From positions 310,001 to 374,000 of the forward strand of contig CADCXC010000038.1 of NCBI GenBank assembly GCA_902806595.1: DNA of 64,000 nucleotides. The letters run 5' to 3'. A model generated the notes under the pieces. It saw only the letters and a list, made by a program, of their open reading frames with translations. It made no database searches and had not been told where the DNA came from. This document shows, piece by piece, positions 1 through 10,932 of this stretch; positions within the stretch are counted from its first letter, which is position 1; every line of letters begins with the position of its first letter. Both the position numbers and the translations under genes were made by a program. The DNA is from Pyrenopolyporus hunteri (taxonomy: Eukaryota > Ascomycota > Sordariomycetes > Xylariales > Hypoxylaceae).

Positions 1-747
1 CCTTGACTTGGGCAAGCTTCGACGCCATGTAAGCTGAATGCCCCGGCACGACGGTGGCCGGCACTGCAGCCGAGCCGCTGGATATGGCCAAGATGGTAGC
101 GTGCGATTTGTTTGCCGTTGGTAGGAAAGCCTTGACGGAGAGGAACGTGCCTTTGATATTCGTCTAGCCCGATATCAGTGGTTCTGTGACTGGTAAAATA
201 ACTACGAGAGACAAGCGCTTCGCTCCGTATTAGGGAGTTAGGTAGGTAGGTAGGTAGATAGGTAGGTAGTCATCCAGATATATTCACCTCGAAATTCCGC
301 CACCACTCGTTAATGTCCGACGCAGCGATGGTTGCGGGAGCGGCGACGAAACCGGCCCCAAAAATGAGTATGTCCCAGGTGCCCACCGCGGCCGCGGCAC
401 GCTGGAGCGCATCCTCGTGGTTGACGTCTGCAGCAAAGGTCTCCGTAGAAACGCTACCGGGGATCGAGGAAGCGGTCTCCTTGAGCGTGGCCTCGGTGCG
501 GCCTAATAGTATGAGACGCGCCGCTCCGGCCTCAGCGAAAGCTCGGGCGGTTTCTCGGCCGACACCGCTCCCCTATATATGATATGAGCGTTACGTTGTA
601 GTGTTAAAAAACTTGCCAGGCTAAGCTCACAGCGCCGGTAATCACGACCGTCTTCCCTGCGACGCTGAGCTCAGGCCGTGACGGCGAGATGTCTGAATAG
701 GTATCGTTGTGCCAAGTTGGCGTGGGGCACGGCAGAGGCGGTTGCAT
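1..747 (-). CDS. Short-chain dehydrogenase/reductase, partial (3' end beyond window)
   Basis: A classical NAD(P)-dependent oxidoreductase of the SDR family, with three exons on the minus strand: 747-631, 572-288 and 163 to beyond position 1. All junctions are phase 0 with GT-AG borders. The start is MQPPLPCP, and the Rossmann glycine motif is seen as TGAGSGVGRE, split by intron 1. Further in are an NAG-like DILIFGAG, the catalytic Ser region ILAISSGSA and the catalytic YMASK (YxxxK). The C-terminus is off the window edge, so substrate specificity cannot be judged. Intron 2 contains a run of TAGG repeats. The gene is divergent from the UbiA-type gene at 2.9 kb and could belong to the same specialised-metabolism locus, which is inference. 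The family call is firm and the role is unknown. Confidence 0.85.
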
Positions 748-1745
748 CGTTTTTGTCTGTTTCGATTATGGTGAAGACGAAGATGAGAAGAAGGCCAGTT
801 ACAGGAATTCTAGACGGGTAGGGAGGTTCGAGGGAACATATGGGTTATGTCGAAGAAAAGGGCCTCGTTAAAGCAACCGGCCAATATAGGGAGTGTCCCA
901 GGGATCACAACCCCAGTTAGGACAATCCATATGTGTTGCTTCTTTAACAAAGAACACCTGCGGTTCAGTCGGATTCTTCTGCGAAACTCCCTTAGGTAAG
1001 GTAGGTACTGAACGCATGATCCCGGATTTAACGGGTTGCTATTGATAATCCTTCACTATCATATGCAACTATAACAATTCCTAGCCTGGTAAGGAAGGTA
1101 GGTAAGGTAGGTAAGGTAGGTAAGGTAGGCAGGTAGGTATATAATGAAATGTTGGTAGACATGAAGCTTTGATCAGGCGAGTTTCCCCGTTTATTTCGGA
1201 AACGTCTAGGGTTCTCATGTTCCATACACGTCCCTTTCCTCTGGTCTCGGAGCTATCGGCTTCTACCCGGACATGCAAGACGAAGACGCCCGAGCCTGTA
1301 TCGCCTAACAAGATTCCGCTAGAAAACCTAAGCCAATCGTCCTGTTATAGTGCCAACTTAGCAGTATGGGGTCGGCGGAAGTAGCCTATATGTCTCAGCC
1401 ATGGTTCTCTTGTTGGCGGGTGCGGATTTCCAAACACATCCGATTCGACAACCGTAATAAATTATAAGAGTTTCGTTTTCGTAATGGGCGTAGATACTAC
1501 AGGCCCTATCACATGTACTGGAAACGATCACCCCTTTACCACCGGCGTGATTCAATATCCTGCCGGACATGCATCTGACCGGTTCCAACAACGGCTCTGG
1601 TTGCCGTGACCTCAGGATCGTGAGAACATTCAGCCATAACCGCCGAGTCGTACATAGAGGCTTGCATTTAATTTCCATAGTCCCGAACTGCATACTAGTT
1701 AGCCTCAAAGTTCTGATATTTCCGGCTAGCATGGCTTTCTCCGAA
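748..1745. other. Intergenic, no gene recognised
   Basis: About 1 kb upstream of the SDR gene. It holds an interrupted GGTAGGTAA-type repeat at roughly 1087-1140. Short open frames here have no recognisable family features and several simply translate the repeat. Confidence 0.6.
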
Positions 1746-2465
1746 CTACCCCATCTTGTACGACCGCTGCGGGTACGGGAAACTCGATGAGTTGTGAGTT
1801 ATCTTGCTGATGATTGGCTTTACGTATGCCTTGAGCAGCGGTGCGAGGGCGGGTATGCACGCAATAATCATGCTTAACCATGGTTCGAACAGGTTGGCGA
1901 GCGTAATGTCTGTGGTATGGTAGGATGCGTCGGGGTGCGCGGGAGACTCTTTAGTTGCTCCAAGCCGCCAACACACGATAACTAGGGACGGGATTAGGCA
2001 AACTTACATAAGACCGATGCTGAACATGACGCCGACGGCGAATTTGTTGCGCAGCGGCATTTCCAAGCCTCAGAGCCACGGCATGGGTAGCACGAAGATA
2101 GCAAGATCAACAACTAGGCTAAAACCGATCGAAGTAAACTCTTGCATCGACGTGTCTCGGCATGCGACAAAAAGTAGGACTATATTGGTTGCAAAAGCGA
2201 TAATGATGAAGAAGTCGTCAAGGTAGAATGATGACCGTTTCGTAACCCTAGCTGCCCAGAAGCGCAACAATAAAAACACGCTGCAGGCGACAACAAATGC
2301 TGTCATCCAGCTCAAGAGCCTTTCGCCTCTTAGGGCCCGGTTTACCATTGTGAATAGGACTCGTTTCGACTGAATGATAACGAGACTATTACTATTCTTC
2401 GACCGCCGAAGGGACTGCTCAGCGGTTGCGGTTGCGCTGGGTGGGCTTGGACGGAAGACATTCAA
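1746..2465 (-). pseudogene. Degenerate rhodopsin-domain (PTH11-like/SAT20-type) integral membrane protein
   Basis: Read on the minus strand, two blocks resemble the fungal rhodopsin-domain family. The first (about 2350-2070) has LLRFWAARVTK, then SSFYLDDFFIIIAFATNIVL (the usual TM2 with its D-D pair), then a later TM ending in VLPMPWL. After that comes an in-frame TGA where the family normally continues with a Trp-Leu segment, followed by MPLRNKFAVGVMFSIGL. A plausible intron leads to the second block, with the C-terminal hallmark HTTDITLANLFEPWLSMIIA and IPALAPLLKAY. The loop and helices normally lying between TM2 and this point, about 80 residues, are missing. The internal stop plus deletion suggest a dead gene. 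A rapidly diverging gene with unusual splicing is less likely. Confidence 0.55.
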
Positions 2466-2907
2466 TGAAGCATGATGGGATCGGCTCTACGGGGGTAGTG
2501 TCTATTTCACAAGAGGCGCGTAAAGACGATCGATATGCGTCTCATGCGAGGCCGATCAATGATAGGGAACCGGCTGCGTGCGCCACGTATTCCTTTCTCG
2601 GTTTGCCGCCAGTAACCTATAGAAATGTATATGTAAGTCTCGGTCGAGTTAGTATAGGGATCCCGTTGTGTGAGCGGCAGGGCGGAGTCTGCTGCGTCGA
2701 GTGGCGTCGCATTGCCATACCGGCGGCGGTACGATTCAAGTATATAGTATCCTCCAGAAGGGATATTAGGGGAAGCGATTTACGGGGCGTGTTAACCCAA
2801 AGGAACGGCCCAGAAACCCCATTAAAGCAGGACGGTGCCACGTCCCTCATTTCAGTCACCTGCTGCGTTCCTGATATCGAGCTCGCTAAACGCCTGAGCA
2901 AGGAACC

Positions 2908-3876
2908 ATGGAAGACGCCGCGGAAGATAATACTAAGCAGGTTCCGGAGTCGCCGCTGAAGCTGACTATTGCTAGCAGGCTCGGAAGGGTTTACGTCGTC
3001 CCCTACCTCATATGGAAGTTCACCCAAAGCAACTTCATCACGTTTATCATTCCAATTTCGACGTTCGGCGTTCTCGGCGCTCTCGTACCTGCGTTTACCC
3101 CCGCGGGGCTCCGCGGGCAGCCGTCGACTATAGAGATTCTCCAGCGGTTTCCTATAATCGTTGCTTTTAACTGGTATAACACGCTCGTCTTCGACCTCGG
3201 GAACCAGCGTTCGGCTGAATCTATCCGGGAGGACATTCTGAATAAGCCGTGGCGGCCTATCCCAGCTGGTGAAGTCACCTCGGATCAGGCCCGGAGAGCT
3301 TTGCTTTTCCTCATTCCGGTAGCCCTATGGCTCAACTACCAATTAGGGGTTTGGGAGCATGGGCTTCTAGTCCCGATCCTGAGCTACCTATACAACGATC
3401 TGAGAGGTAGCGACGAGATAATTCGAGATCCGATCATCGCCGTCGTATACGGCGTCGGCCACAGCGCCTCGTTGAAGATTGCCGTTGGCAATGACATAAG
3501 TCGAGAAGCGTTCCTCTGGGTAGCTATGATCGGTGGAGTCACCCTGACTACGATGCAGGTCCAAGACCTAAAGGACCAGGCGGGAGATCGGAGCAGGGGA
3601 CGCCGCACCGTCGTCCTATTCATGGGGGAGTGGTTTTCGAGGACATCGATCGCCTTCTTCGTGGTGTTCTGGTCGTTTGTATGCACTAAATTCTGGGCTC
3701 TCAGGCTCTCGGCGCTGGCCCTCCCAGGAGCTGCCGGGACCGTGGTTGTCGCAAGGGTGCTGCTCAAGCGTACACCCCAAGAGGATGCTAAGACGTGGAT
3801 ATGGTGGTGTTTCTGGACAATGACACTATTTTCCCTTCCCGTTATTGCGGCGACCGGCGGTTGGGGCGCCCAGTAG
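2908..3876 (+). CDS. UbiA-type membrane prenyltransferase / terpene cyclase-like protein
   Basis: A single-exon gene for a 322-residue polytopic membrane protein. The first aspartate-rich region is NWYNTLVFDLGNQR followed by EDILNKPWRPIPAG. The second is QVQDLKDQAGDRSRGRRT. Between and after them are hydrophobic helices and YNDLRGSDE. This pattern (FDxxNQ, EDxxNKPWRP, QDxxDxxGD) matches the fungal UbiA family that includes the membrane-bound terpene cyclase of fumagillin biosynthesis. General UbiA enzymes transfer polyprenyl groups, whereas the Fma-TC subgroup cyclises farnesyl diphosphate. Which reaction this protein performs is not provable from sequence alone. The length fits the family. 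It lies upstream of and co-directional with a P450 gene, and divergent to an SDR gene. ATG 2908 is the first in-frame Met giving a normal soluble N-terminus before helix 1. Confidence 0.8.
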   Translation: MEDAAEDNTKQVPESPLKLTIASRLGRVYVVPYLIWKFTQSNFITFIIPISTFGVLGALVPAFTPAGLRGQPSTIEILQRFPIIVAFNWYNTLVFDLGNQRSAESIREDILNKPWRPIPAGEVTSDQARRALLFLIPVALWLNYQLGVWEHGLLVPILSYLYNDLRGSDEIIRDPIIAVVYGVGHSASLKIAVGNDISREAFLWVAMIGGVTLTTMQVQDLKDQAGDRSRGRRTVVLFMGEWFSRTSIAFFVVFWSFVCTKFWALRLSALALPGAAGTVVVARVLLKRTPQEDAKTWIWWCFWTMTLFSLPVIAATGGWGAQ

Positions 3877-3940
3877 AAGGTTGGTTGCCGCAATAGCACG
3901 GGGTGTCCCGTTAAGGACGTTGGATGAGCCTGCGATGTAG

Positions 3941-4022
3941 AGTCGTCTCGTATAGGGTCGTCTTGTATGGGGTCGTCCTGTATAGAGTCGTCTTGCATAG
4001 AAGTCGTCTTGCATAGAAGTCG
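3941..4022. repeat. Imperfect 15-16 bp minisatellite (GTCGTCTTGTATAGR type)
   Basis: About five to six imperfect head-to-tail copies of a GTCGTCTTGTATAG-like unit lie just after the stop codon of the UbiA-type gene. Copies differ by C/T transitions (CTCGTA, CTTGTA, CCTGTA, CTTGCA). Confidence 0.8.
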
Positions 4023-6033
4023 TGGGTAGTGAGCGAGCAATATGGTTGACAGGGGAAGAAGTCGGCTAGGTTGTCTGGGATCCCCTTGAACTTTCCTTGA
4101 TGGATTAGAAGATTGGTGGACTTTGCGAACGAAGGAGAGTAGTCGAGTGGACTGAGTACTAGTCGAGAATATGGTTATCTTTACGAAGTCTCGCTGCTAG
4201 ATTCGGTTAGCTTCATCACCTCGGTCTCGCTTGCCCAGGATGTCCTTCTGTTTGGAAGGAGAATGAAAAGAAAGGACGTTGTAGGTACTTAGGTACCTAG
4301 CAATGAAGCGTCGCCGATTACATCAGCGAATGCGAATGGGGCGGGTATTTACAGGTAGATACCTATGTACCTCCTAGGTAAAATGGAGGATGGTACATCC
4401 CAAGGAAAGTGCGACACTGTATGAGGAGTATATATTTCGCCTCGCTTCAGAGGGTATACGCTAGAAACCTACACCAATACAACACATTTTACTCCCACTT
4501 CTTTTCTTGGCTACATGATAATCTGCGTAGGTACCTAGATACCTAAGTACCTAGGTGCAATACATAATACCTACATTGCTCGAAGGGGGACCACTTTATA
4601 AATCTCACTCTTCGTAACAGCGAGATCTCATCCCGATCTCTTCCACCCAAACAGTCACGGTCCTGAATCCTACTACCACTTGATATTATGCAAAAATGCG
4701 TTGGTCAGCACTGTAAAGCAACCGCAGCAACCGCACTGCGAAACACCCACAAGCTTGTCTTATCTAGAATGAGTTTCCTGTCCCATGTCGAAAAGTTCAA
4801 TGCGCATCGGGGCTAGATGGGAGAAACGCGGCACCCCAAAGTCCAAAGCAAGTGTCTAGATATGGCCGTTTCGGACTCCACCCCTCCTCGTGGCGCTCTC
4901 GGACCTAATCCTCGCCGGCACCTCGCCTACACCCACATTCCTGCAAATAATAAGGCACAGCGTATGTTTATTACAGCAGGCAGCGAGACGCTAGCGCGCC
5001 GTCACTAGTTAGTAATTAGTGGCTGCTGGTTACCTACATAGTAGGTATCCTGTGAAGGGGCTAGGAGGCGTGGCGCTTCATATTTCTCCAGGCATACACC
5101 AGCTTCCGGCACTACGATTTTACTGATCTCCTGGGGGTGTGTTAGTTCCGAACCACCATCCAATGGTGATCTGGGAGGGTTACACGCCCCTTCCCGAAGT
5201 CGTATCAGCAGCTCTAGTCCACCAAACAGAAAGCCACGCGCGTATCGCGTATCTACCAACCCACGCAAGAGCGTCTCATCGCTCGATATTAAATGGCAAG
5301 GCGAGCATCCGGGCCAGGGTAAGATACGACATTCGGGGTAGCATCTTGCTATCTTACCGTAGGTGCAAGCGTAGCAGGGCGTATCCTATCCAGTACCGTA
5401 TACCCGGACACCCCAAACCGCGCCGCTCAGCTACCTACTGTGGAGGCATCCTTTTCGATTTGGTCTGATAAACCCCTTATTGTGTGCATATGAATCGTGT
5501 GCCCAAAGGCGGAACATGTTCATGTTCACGCTCAGTAGGACCTTGGCCCAATCGGACCTGAGGCCAGGCTCTCACGTAGCACCCGGGGTCGTACGTCCAA
5601 TATAGTCTTGACTACCTGGCTGGTGATTGATACGGCTTCCGGAGTTCGTTGCGTAGTCTTCCTGCCGTAGATCGGTGAGCCGGGAACGATAACCTCAAAC
5701 CGCTAGTCATGTTAGTGCTGTAGAGGATGAATGTCGAGAAATAGATTCATGGTTCCTTTTCGATCGAAATTCGATAGAGCTGGGTGCTTAGGTAGTTAAA
5801 ATAATATGTAAGTATTGAAAATGATAAAGGGCGGTGGTACAGCTCGGATACAAGACATCTACTATATCTAACCTCCCGAGGTTGTAGGACCCCAGCATAG
5901 CTAGGTATCTGAAGCGTAGGTGGGTATACATGTGCATATAGTGCCTTATTCCCTTTACTATAGCCTTCGTCCTACCTATATCGTACCTGTCTAAGTTCTA
6001 GACGGTCTGATATATAGCGTCGTTTACCCCTGT
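4023..6033. other. Intergenic with TAGGTACC-type palindromes, no gene recognised
   Basis: About 2 kb between the UbiA-type gene and the P450. It contains several AGGTACCTAG-like palindromic strings (about 4290-4380 and 4525-4555). Short open frames at 4.7-5.5 kb show no recognisable domain. It presumably includes the P450 promoter. Confidence 0.6.
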
Positions 6034-8195
6034 GTGAAGAAGCTCTATCCCGCGCTGCCTTCCTATGCTATCCATAATCCTATAATCATGCTTCACCACA
6101 TAATATTGGCCGTTGGTGCTGGCCTCTTCGCCCACAATGGCGTCTTCATCCGCGGTGAATGGCATCTACACGTCCCACACATCGTTACTTTCCACTCTCT
6201 ATTGTGGTTGGGCACAGTAGGCTTCCTGTACCAAGCTCAGGACAATGCTTCCCTTAGAGGGCCCTTTCTGGAGGCGTCTGTCCTGGGAGCATGTTACTTG
6301 ACGACGTTGTTTGCCAGTATGACGATCTATCGTCTGTACTTCCACCGTCTCTCCAAGTTCCCAGGACCGAAGATGGCCGCCGTCAGTAAGCTATGGCACG
6401 CATTCAAAATCAGGGACTCGACAAACTTCGCGTTCCTACAAGAGTTGCATGGAAGGTACGGAAGTGTTTTCCGAACGGGTGTGTTATCACCCCTATTCAA
6501 ACCCGATTTTCACCCGTCCCGCATACGGCGATGCTAAGAACTTCGAATAGGCCCTAGCGAGATCACCATCGTCCATCCGAACGCGTTGCAAATCCTCGAC
6601 GGGTGGGGGAACCAAAATTCACGAGATATATGGTACGATCTATTAAGGCCGAGGAGCTCTGCCGTTTTCACTCGGGATGAAGCGGAACATAAGGCTGGTC
6701 GTAAGGCCTGGACTCGGGGGATCTCTAGCAAAAGTAAGATTCACTTATTACGTTCAAGGCCAATAAGAGATTTGTCTTGCTTGATAGGAGCCTTTGGAAT
6801 TTACTCTGGCCCACCAGCTAACGCATTCCCAGCCATGAACTCATTCAACCCCCGTATTGACCGGCATGTACAGGATGTGGTTGATTCTCTCAAGACGTAC
6901 GGCAACGAAGCAGTCGATATCGACAAGATAGTCTCCCGGCTCGTGTTTGACGTTACCGGCGACATAGTGTTCAACCAAGATTGGAATCTCGTCAAGTCTA
7001 AGGCGTCGCATCCTTTCTTTGAGTATCGGGACCGCGCTTTCGGACTAGTCGGTCCTACCAACGCCATGACTTGGCCGGCGCTTATGGTTTTTTCCATGGC
7101 TCCCTTTTGGTATCGGGCCCAAGATTGGTTCAAAATCGTAGCATTCTGCGAGGATCGAATGAAGGCCCGCATCGAGGTGAGCCTCGCCGGGGAAAATGAG
7201 GTCCCTTACGCATAATATCGTGTGAATGGCTGCGTCAGTACTAACGATGATGCACCTTATCTAGGCTGGCCGAAAGGAAGGCCAAGTAGACGTGGCAACT
7301 AATTTTATCGACGAGTATGAGAATTTTCACACTCTCCATACTCTAGAGGAACGCAACCTTTATCTACACGGCACTGCTGTGACAGCAGTTCTTGCAGGCA
7401 GGTGAGCCAATCCGAATAGCCTCATAGACGTTCTTCCAGGCTGGCCTAAAAGCACGGTTTCACCCTCCTCTTAACACAAGTATACCTATATATGGAAACT
7501 AAGATGTTCTGGGCCACCGCAGTGATACCACCCGGACGGCTTTGATTGCTGTCGCCTGGTTTCTTGCGAGGTACCCGGAGCATGCCAAGAAGATACGTCA
7601 GGAAATCGAGAATGTAGACTCCCATGATCCCAATATCTTAGCCACGCTGCCTCACCTGGACGGATTCTTACACGAAACACTACGAATGGTACCGCCAGAT
7701 ATGACCGGCGGCGCGAGGATAACGGGTCCCGACGGACTCAAAGTCGGCGATATCTTGATCCCCCCCGATACCAAGGTCGTCGCGCCGAAGTATGTAATCA
7801 TGCGAAGTGAGTACCAAGAAATTGCTCTCCCCTTTTCCTACGTTTAGGTACTAGTAGGATAACATCTGCACCTAGTGGAGAGCGCTTTCACTTTCGCAGA
7901 TGAGTTCATCCCTGAGCGGTGGTACTCGCGGCCGGAACTCGTACGCGAGAAGCGAGCCTTCGGACCCTTCTCGACCGGCGGTCGGCAGTGTGTAGGAAAG
8001 CCTATTGCATACGCCGAGCTTCGGCTGTACACAGCGGCGCTGGTCCGAGAATTCAATATTCGGTTTGCGCCGAACTACCACCCACTGACTTTGTGGCGCG
8101 ATATGAAGGATCAGATCACAGCACAGCCAGGGAAGGTCCTGTGCATCTTTGAACCTCGGGAGAAAGGGAAAGAGAGTAGAGTATCTTCACAATAG
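6034..8195 (+). CDS. Cytochrome P450 monooxygenase
   Basis: Six exons: 6034-6478, 6551-6733, 6833-7176, 7265-7401, 7523-7806 and 7876-8195. They sum to 570 residues. A more usual start may be the second Met at 6088 (MLHHIILAVG). Two to three N-terminal hydrophobic segments anchor it in the ER membrane, followed by the proline-rich hinge FPGPK. The I-helix oxygen-binding motif AGSDTT is created by splicing exons 4 and 5. The K-helix ExxR is ETLR, the PERF-like motif is IPERW, and the haem-binding loop is FSTGGRQCVG with the axial Cys. The N-terminus (AHNGVFIRGEWHLH) recalls fungal P450s commonly annotated as tryprostatin B 6-hydroxylase-like; this is recollection of the family, not a search. 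All catalytic motifs are intact. The location beside a UbiA-type cyclase-like gene suggests tailoring of a terpenoid, which is inference. Confidence 0.9.
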
Positions 8196-9132
8196 TAGCT
8201 GGACTTGGCGTGGTGGGGTGCTGCAAAAGATCAACGACTTAGATGCGCTCTACTTGATTCTTATTGTAGTCGTATTTATATTATCTAGTTGGTTCATCAG
8301 GAAGAGATGCGGTTGGCCTATTAATTGACGTGGACCTTTACTTTATGCAAGCGGCTGATCTCTTGGTGGGTCGAGGTTGAACTTGGTGGCGAGCCCTCTT
8401 GAAGACTTTTACTACCTTGCTGCCTCTCATGCTTAAGGGGTAGTGATGTAGATGATTTGGTGTAGGTCCATGGGTCCGAGAGCTATCGATCCTAAGGTAA
8501 ATTGATTATTTGCACGTACCTCAGGTACCCAGTTGTCGAGAAGCACCCTCTATTAGAATGGCAACCCCATTTGTGTGGGTTAAACATTAGAATTTGTTTC
8601 CTGAGAGATAGTCTCCGTATAGGAAACCGCGTATGAGAGTTCAGGAGCTAGGCTGGCGGTTCGAGGGTATGTTGGTTACCGGCACGCAATCGCTATTGGT
8701 CTAGGGTTGTATCGCCTCTTAGGATAAGGAAATAATAGTGAGAAATAAGCGTATATGAAAGCTAATAGCCGACTGATGATATCTATGTACTGTACGAATC
8801 GTTAGTTACAATTCTTGAACGGGCCTCCAAGGGAAGCTTGGGAATCAATGATTACGGGGGGGCTGGAAACAGCACTTAACCACACCCAAATACCGCCAAA
8901 TCGCTCAACATGGCATAATCCCCTTCGCTCAGTCGTACTCAATCATAATCATCCATACTCAACATCACCCAACATCACTCAAGTCAACTCAACTCCACCT
9001 AATTTCACCGAACTCAACCACATTCGTGCGCAATCAAACACACCCAGCCGTTCCCAAAAACAGATTATCTCGGGAAAAAAAGAAGTCCCCTGCTAGAGAA
9101 GAAGAAAACAGATAGCGCGGAACAATACTGTC
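8196..9132. other. Intergenic, low-complexity CTCAAC-rich stretch
   Basis: No gene recognised. From about 8875 to 9050 the plus strand is rich in imperfect TCAACTCAAC / CATCACCCAA motifs. These give an open frame of Asn, Thr and Pro that looks like translated low-complexity DNA rather than a protein. Confidence 0.6.
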
Positions 9133-10932
9133 TTAGAAACCCATCATCGCTGTCCACATCTCCTTCTCCTTCTGCAATATTGCGCGATCGTTGGCGAGTG
9201 CCTCGGAGAAAGTGTGGCGTCGGGTCGTTGAAGAGCTGCTGGGGACGAGATTGTCAGCTCCAGGGATGCCGACAAAAATCACAACATCATCGATAGGAAG
9301 CGGCCGGGAGGCCGGTGCCGGTGCCGGGGCGAGGGCCGGGGTTGGGGCCGGGGCCAGAGCTCGTCGACGAGTGTTGCGGGTTACGGTCGGGGTCTTAAAA
9401 GACTGCTGAGCTCCCATTGAGACACAGCTCGCCTAGGGCTGTGGCGCGGGAATAGGCGTCTGTATACGATGCTGATAAAGAGACGGGCCCTCATATTGGG
9501 CTTGGGCACCGAGGCTAGGTGTCGCGGGCGGGGAGGTGGGAGGCACACTGGGTAGGACTTGAGCAGAGAATCCAGAAGGCTGGGGTTCTGGGATTTGAGT
9601 AGAGGTTTGAGCAGGGTCAAAGGCATTGGAGGGCTGATGACCTTGGGCTCGTTCGGTATTCTCAGAACCGAAAGAGTTATATCCTTCGCGCGCACGCCAG
9701 ACCTGATCGTTCTCTTGGCTAGCCGGCGCTGTCGCTGATACTACTCCGTCGCTTCCCCAGCTCAGCAGGGCGCCGATTCGCAAGTTGTTTTCAATGGGAC
9801 CATTGTCAGGCGGACGGTTTGGGGCATGCGGGGCCGTGTTTTGGAGTCCCTAGACGTGTAAGGTTAGCCTCGCAATTATGTCCCTACGTATTGAAGGAGA
9901 TGGAATGCTAACCTGAAGCTGGAACGGGTTGGTTACAAGACCGCCGGACATCGTCCATTGGCTATTGTTCGGATCTTCAGCAATCTCATTTGCGAAAGGT
10001 ATGTCGCGAACAATGCCACTATCATTGAGATGAGGTCTAACGATATCGTCAAGTCGAAGTCTGCGTTCGAGTTTCTCTGTGTCATTCGCGACCAAGGCTT
10101 CCATCGCCTTAACGACGGCGATTCTGTCTTTACCAAGTGGCTTCGAGAGCTTGACCTTCTTAGCGGGCTTCGACGAAGATCGGTCAGCGGCTTGCTTAGA
10201 AATAATTCGTTCCTCCCCCGCACTTGTCTGAGGCGTGACCGTAGCCAATGTCATTTCCTAGTTATCATTGGAGAGAGTCTCATGGTCAGGCTTATTAGCA
10301 TTCTCCTTACGCGCCTTCTCAATATTGAGGTCGCTGCCGTGGGGCGCATCATTCGCGCCAGTCATCGGCTGGTGGACTTTTTCCGGGAGACTCATTTTGC
10401 CTGCCCGTGCCTTATCACTACTAATTATCTTGGTGTTGAAGTTCAAGGAGGGAGAGGTATTGCCGTGGCCGATATAAGATTTCAGCCGCGGCCCAAGGTG
10501 CAATTTGTACTTGGAGTATAGCTGACGGACGATGTCACGTTGCCGTTCTTCCTCAGGAGATGGATGTCGATTTTGCGGTTCTTGAATGCGAGAAAGCTTC
10601 TTGACAAGGTGCCGTTCCCTGGTTTCCAGTCGGCTCAATCTTCGGAGTAACCTTTCCCGCGGCTCCCAGTCATTCAGACTCGGTGTTGTGTTATCGGCCT
10701 CCTGTAGGACTTTCTTGTCGAGCGTGTTGCGTCGCGAGGTCAGTTTGTCTACCTTGCTTGAAATGGCGAGGAGCTCTTTAGGGGTTAAAGGTAGTGCGTA
10801 GGCAGACTTGGACTTTGAATCTCTGTCAATAACGCGTGAACCCGTTAGCGAGTGCTTTTTCTTAGAGTCGACGCGAGAGCCGGCCTTAGAGGATGGAGAC
10901 GCGGATCCATCCGTCGAACGATGGCCTGCCAT
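9133..10932 (-). pseudogene. Unrecognised disordered-protein gene with two in-frame TAG codons
   Basis: No family recognised. From ATG 10932 (MAGHRSTDGSAS) a single reading frame runs through a basic, Ser-rich region, a coiled-coil-like part (RERLLRRLSRLETRERHLVKK), then TAG at 10260-10258. It continues in the same frame with Lys/Ser-rich and acidic sequence to 9913, across a clean 63-nt intron (9912-9850), through Pro/Gln/Ala-rich sequence to TAG at 9435-9433. It continues again in frame to a natural-looking end MWTAMMGF at 9133. If both TAGs were sense the product would be 578 residues and every junction stays in frame. A 53-nt intron (GTAAGG...CTAG) could remove the first TAG but would shift the frame to a quick stop. 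The two stops suggest CAG-to-TAG decay, sequence errors, or separate genes that happen to share a frame. Confidence 0.5.

Noticed and set aside
8815..9096. 93-codon Asn/Thr/Pro-rich frame
   Set aside because: The translation mirrors the CTCAAC-type low-complexity repeat; no protein family or splice context.
10205..10320. 53-nt intron (GTAAGG to CTAG) that would remove the first TAG of the interrupted gene
   Set aside because: Good splice signals, but the intron length shifts the frame and leads to a stop within about 20 codons. The continuing original frame has far better coding character.
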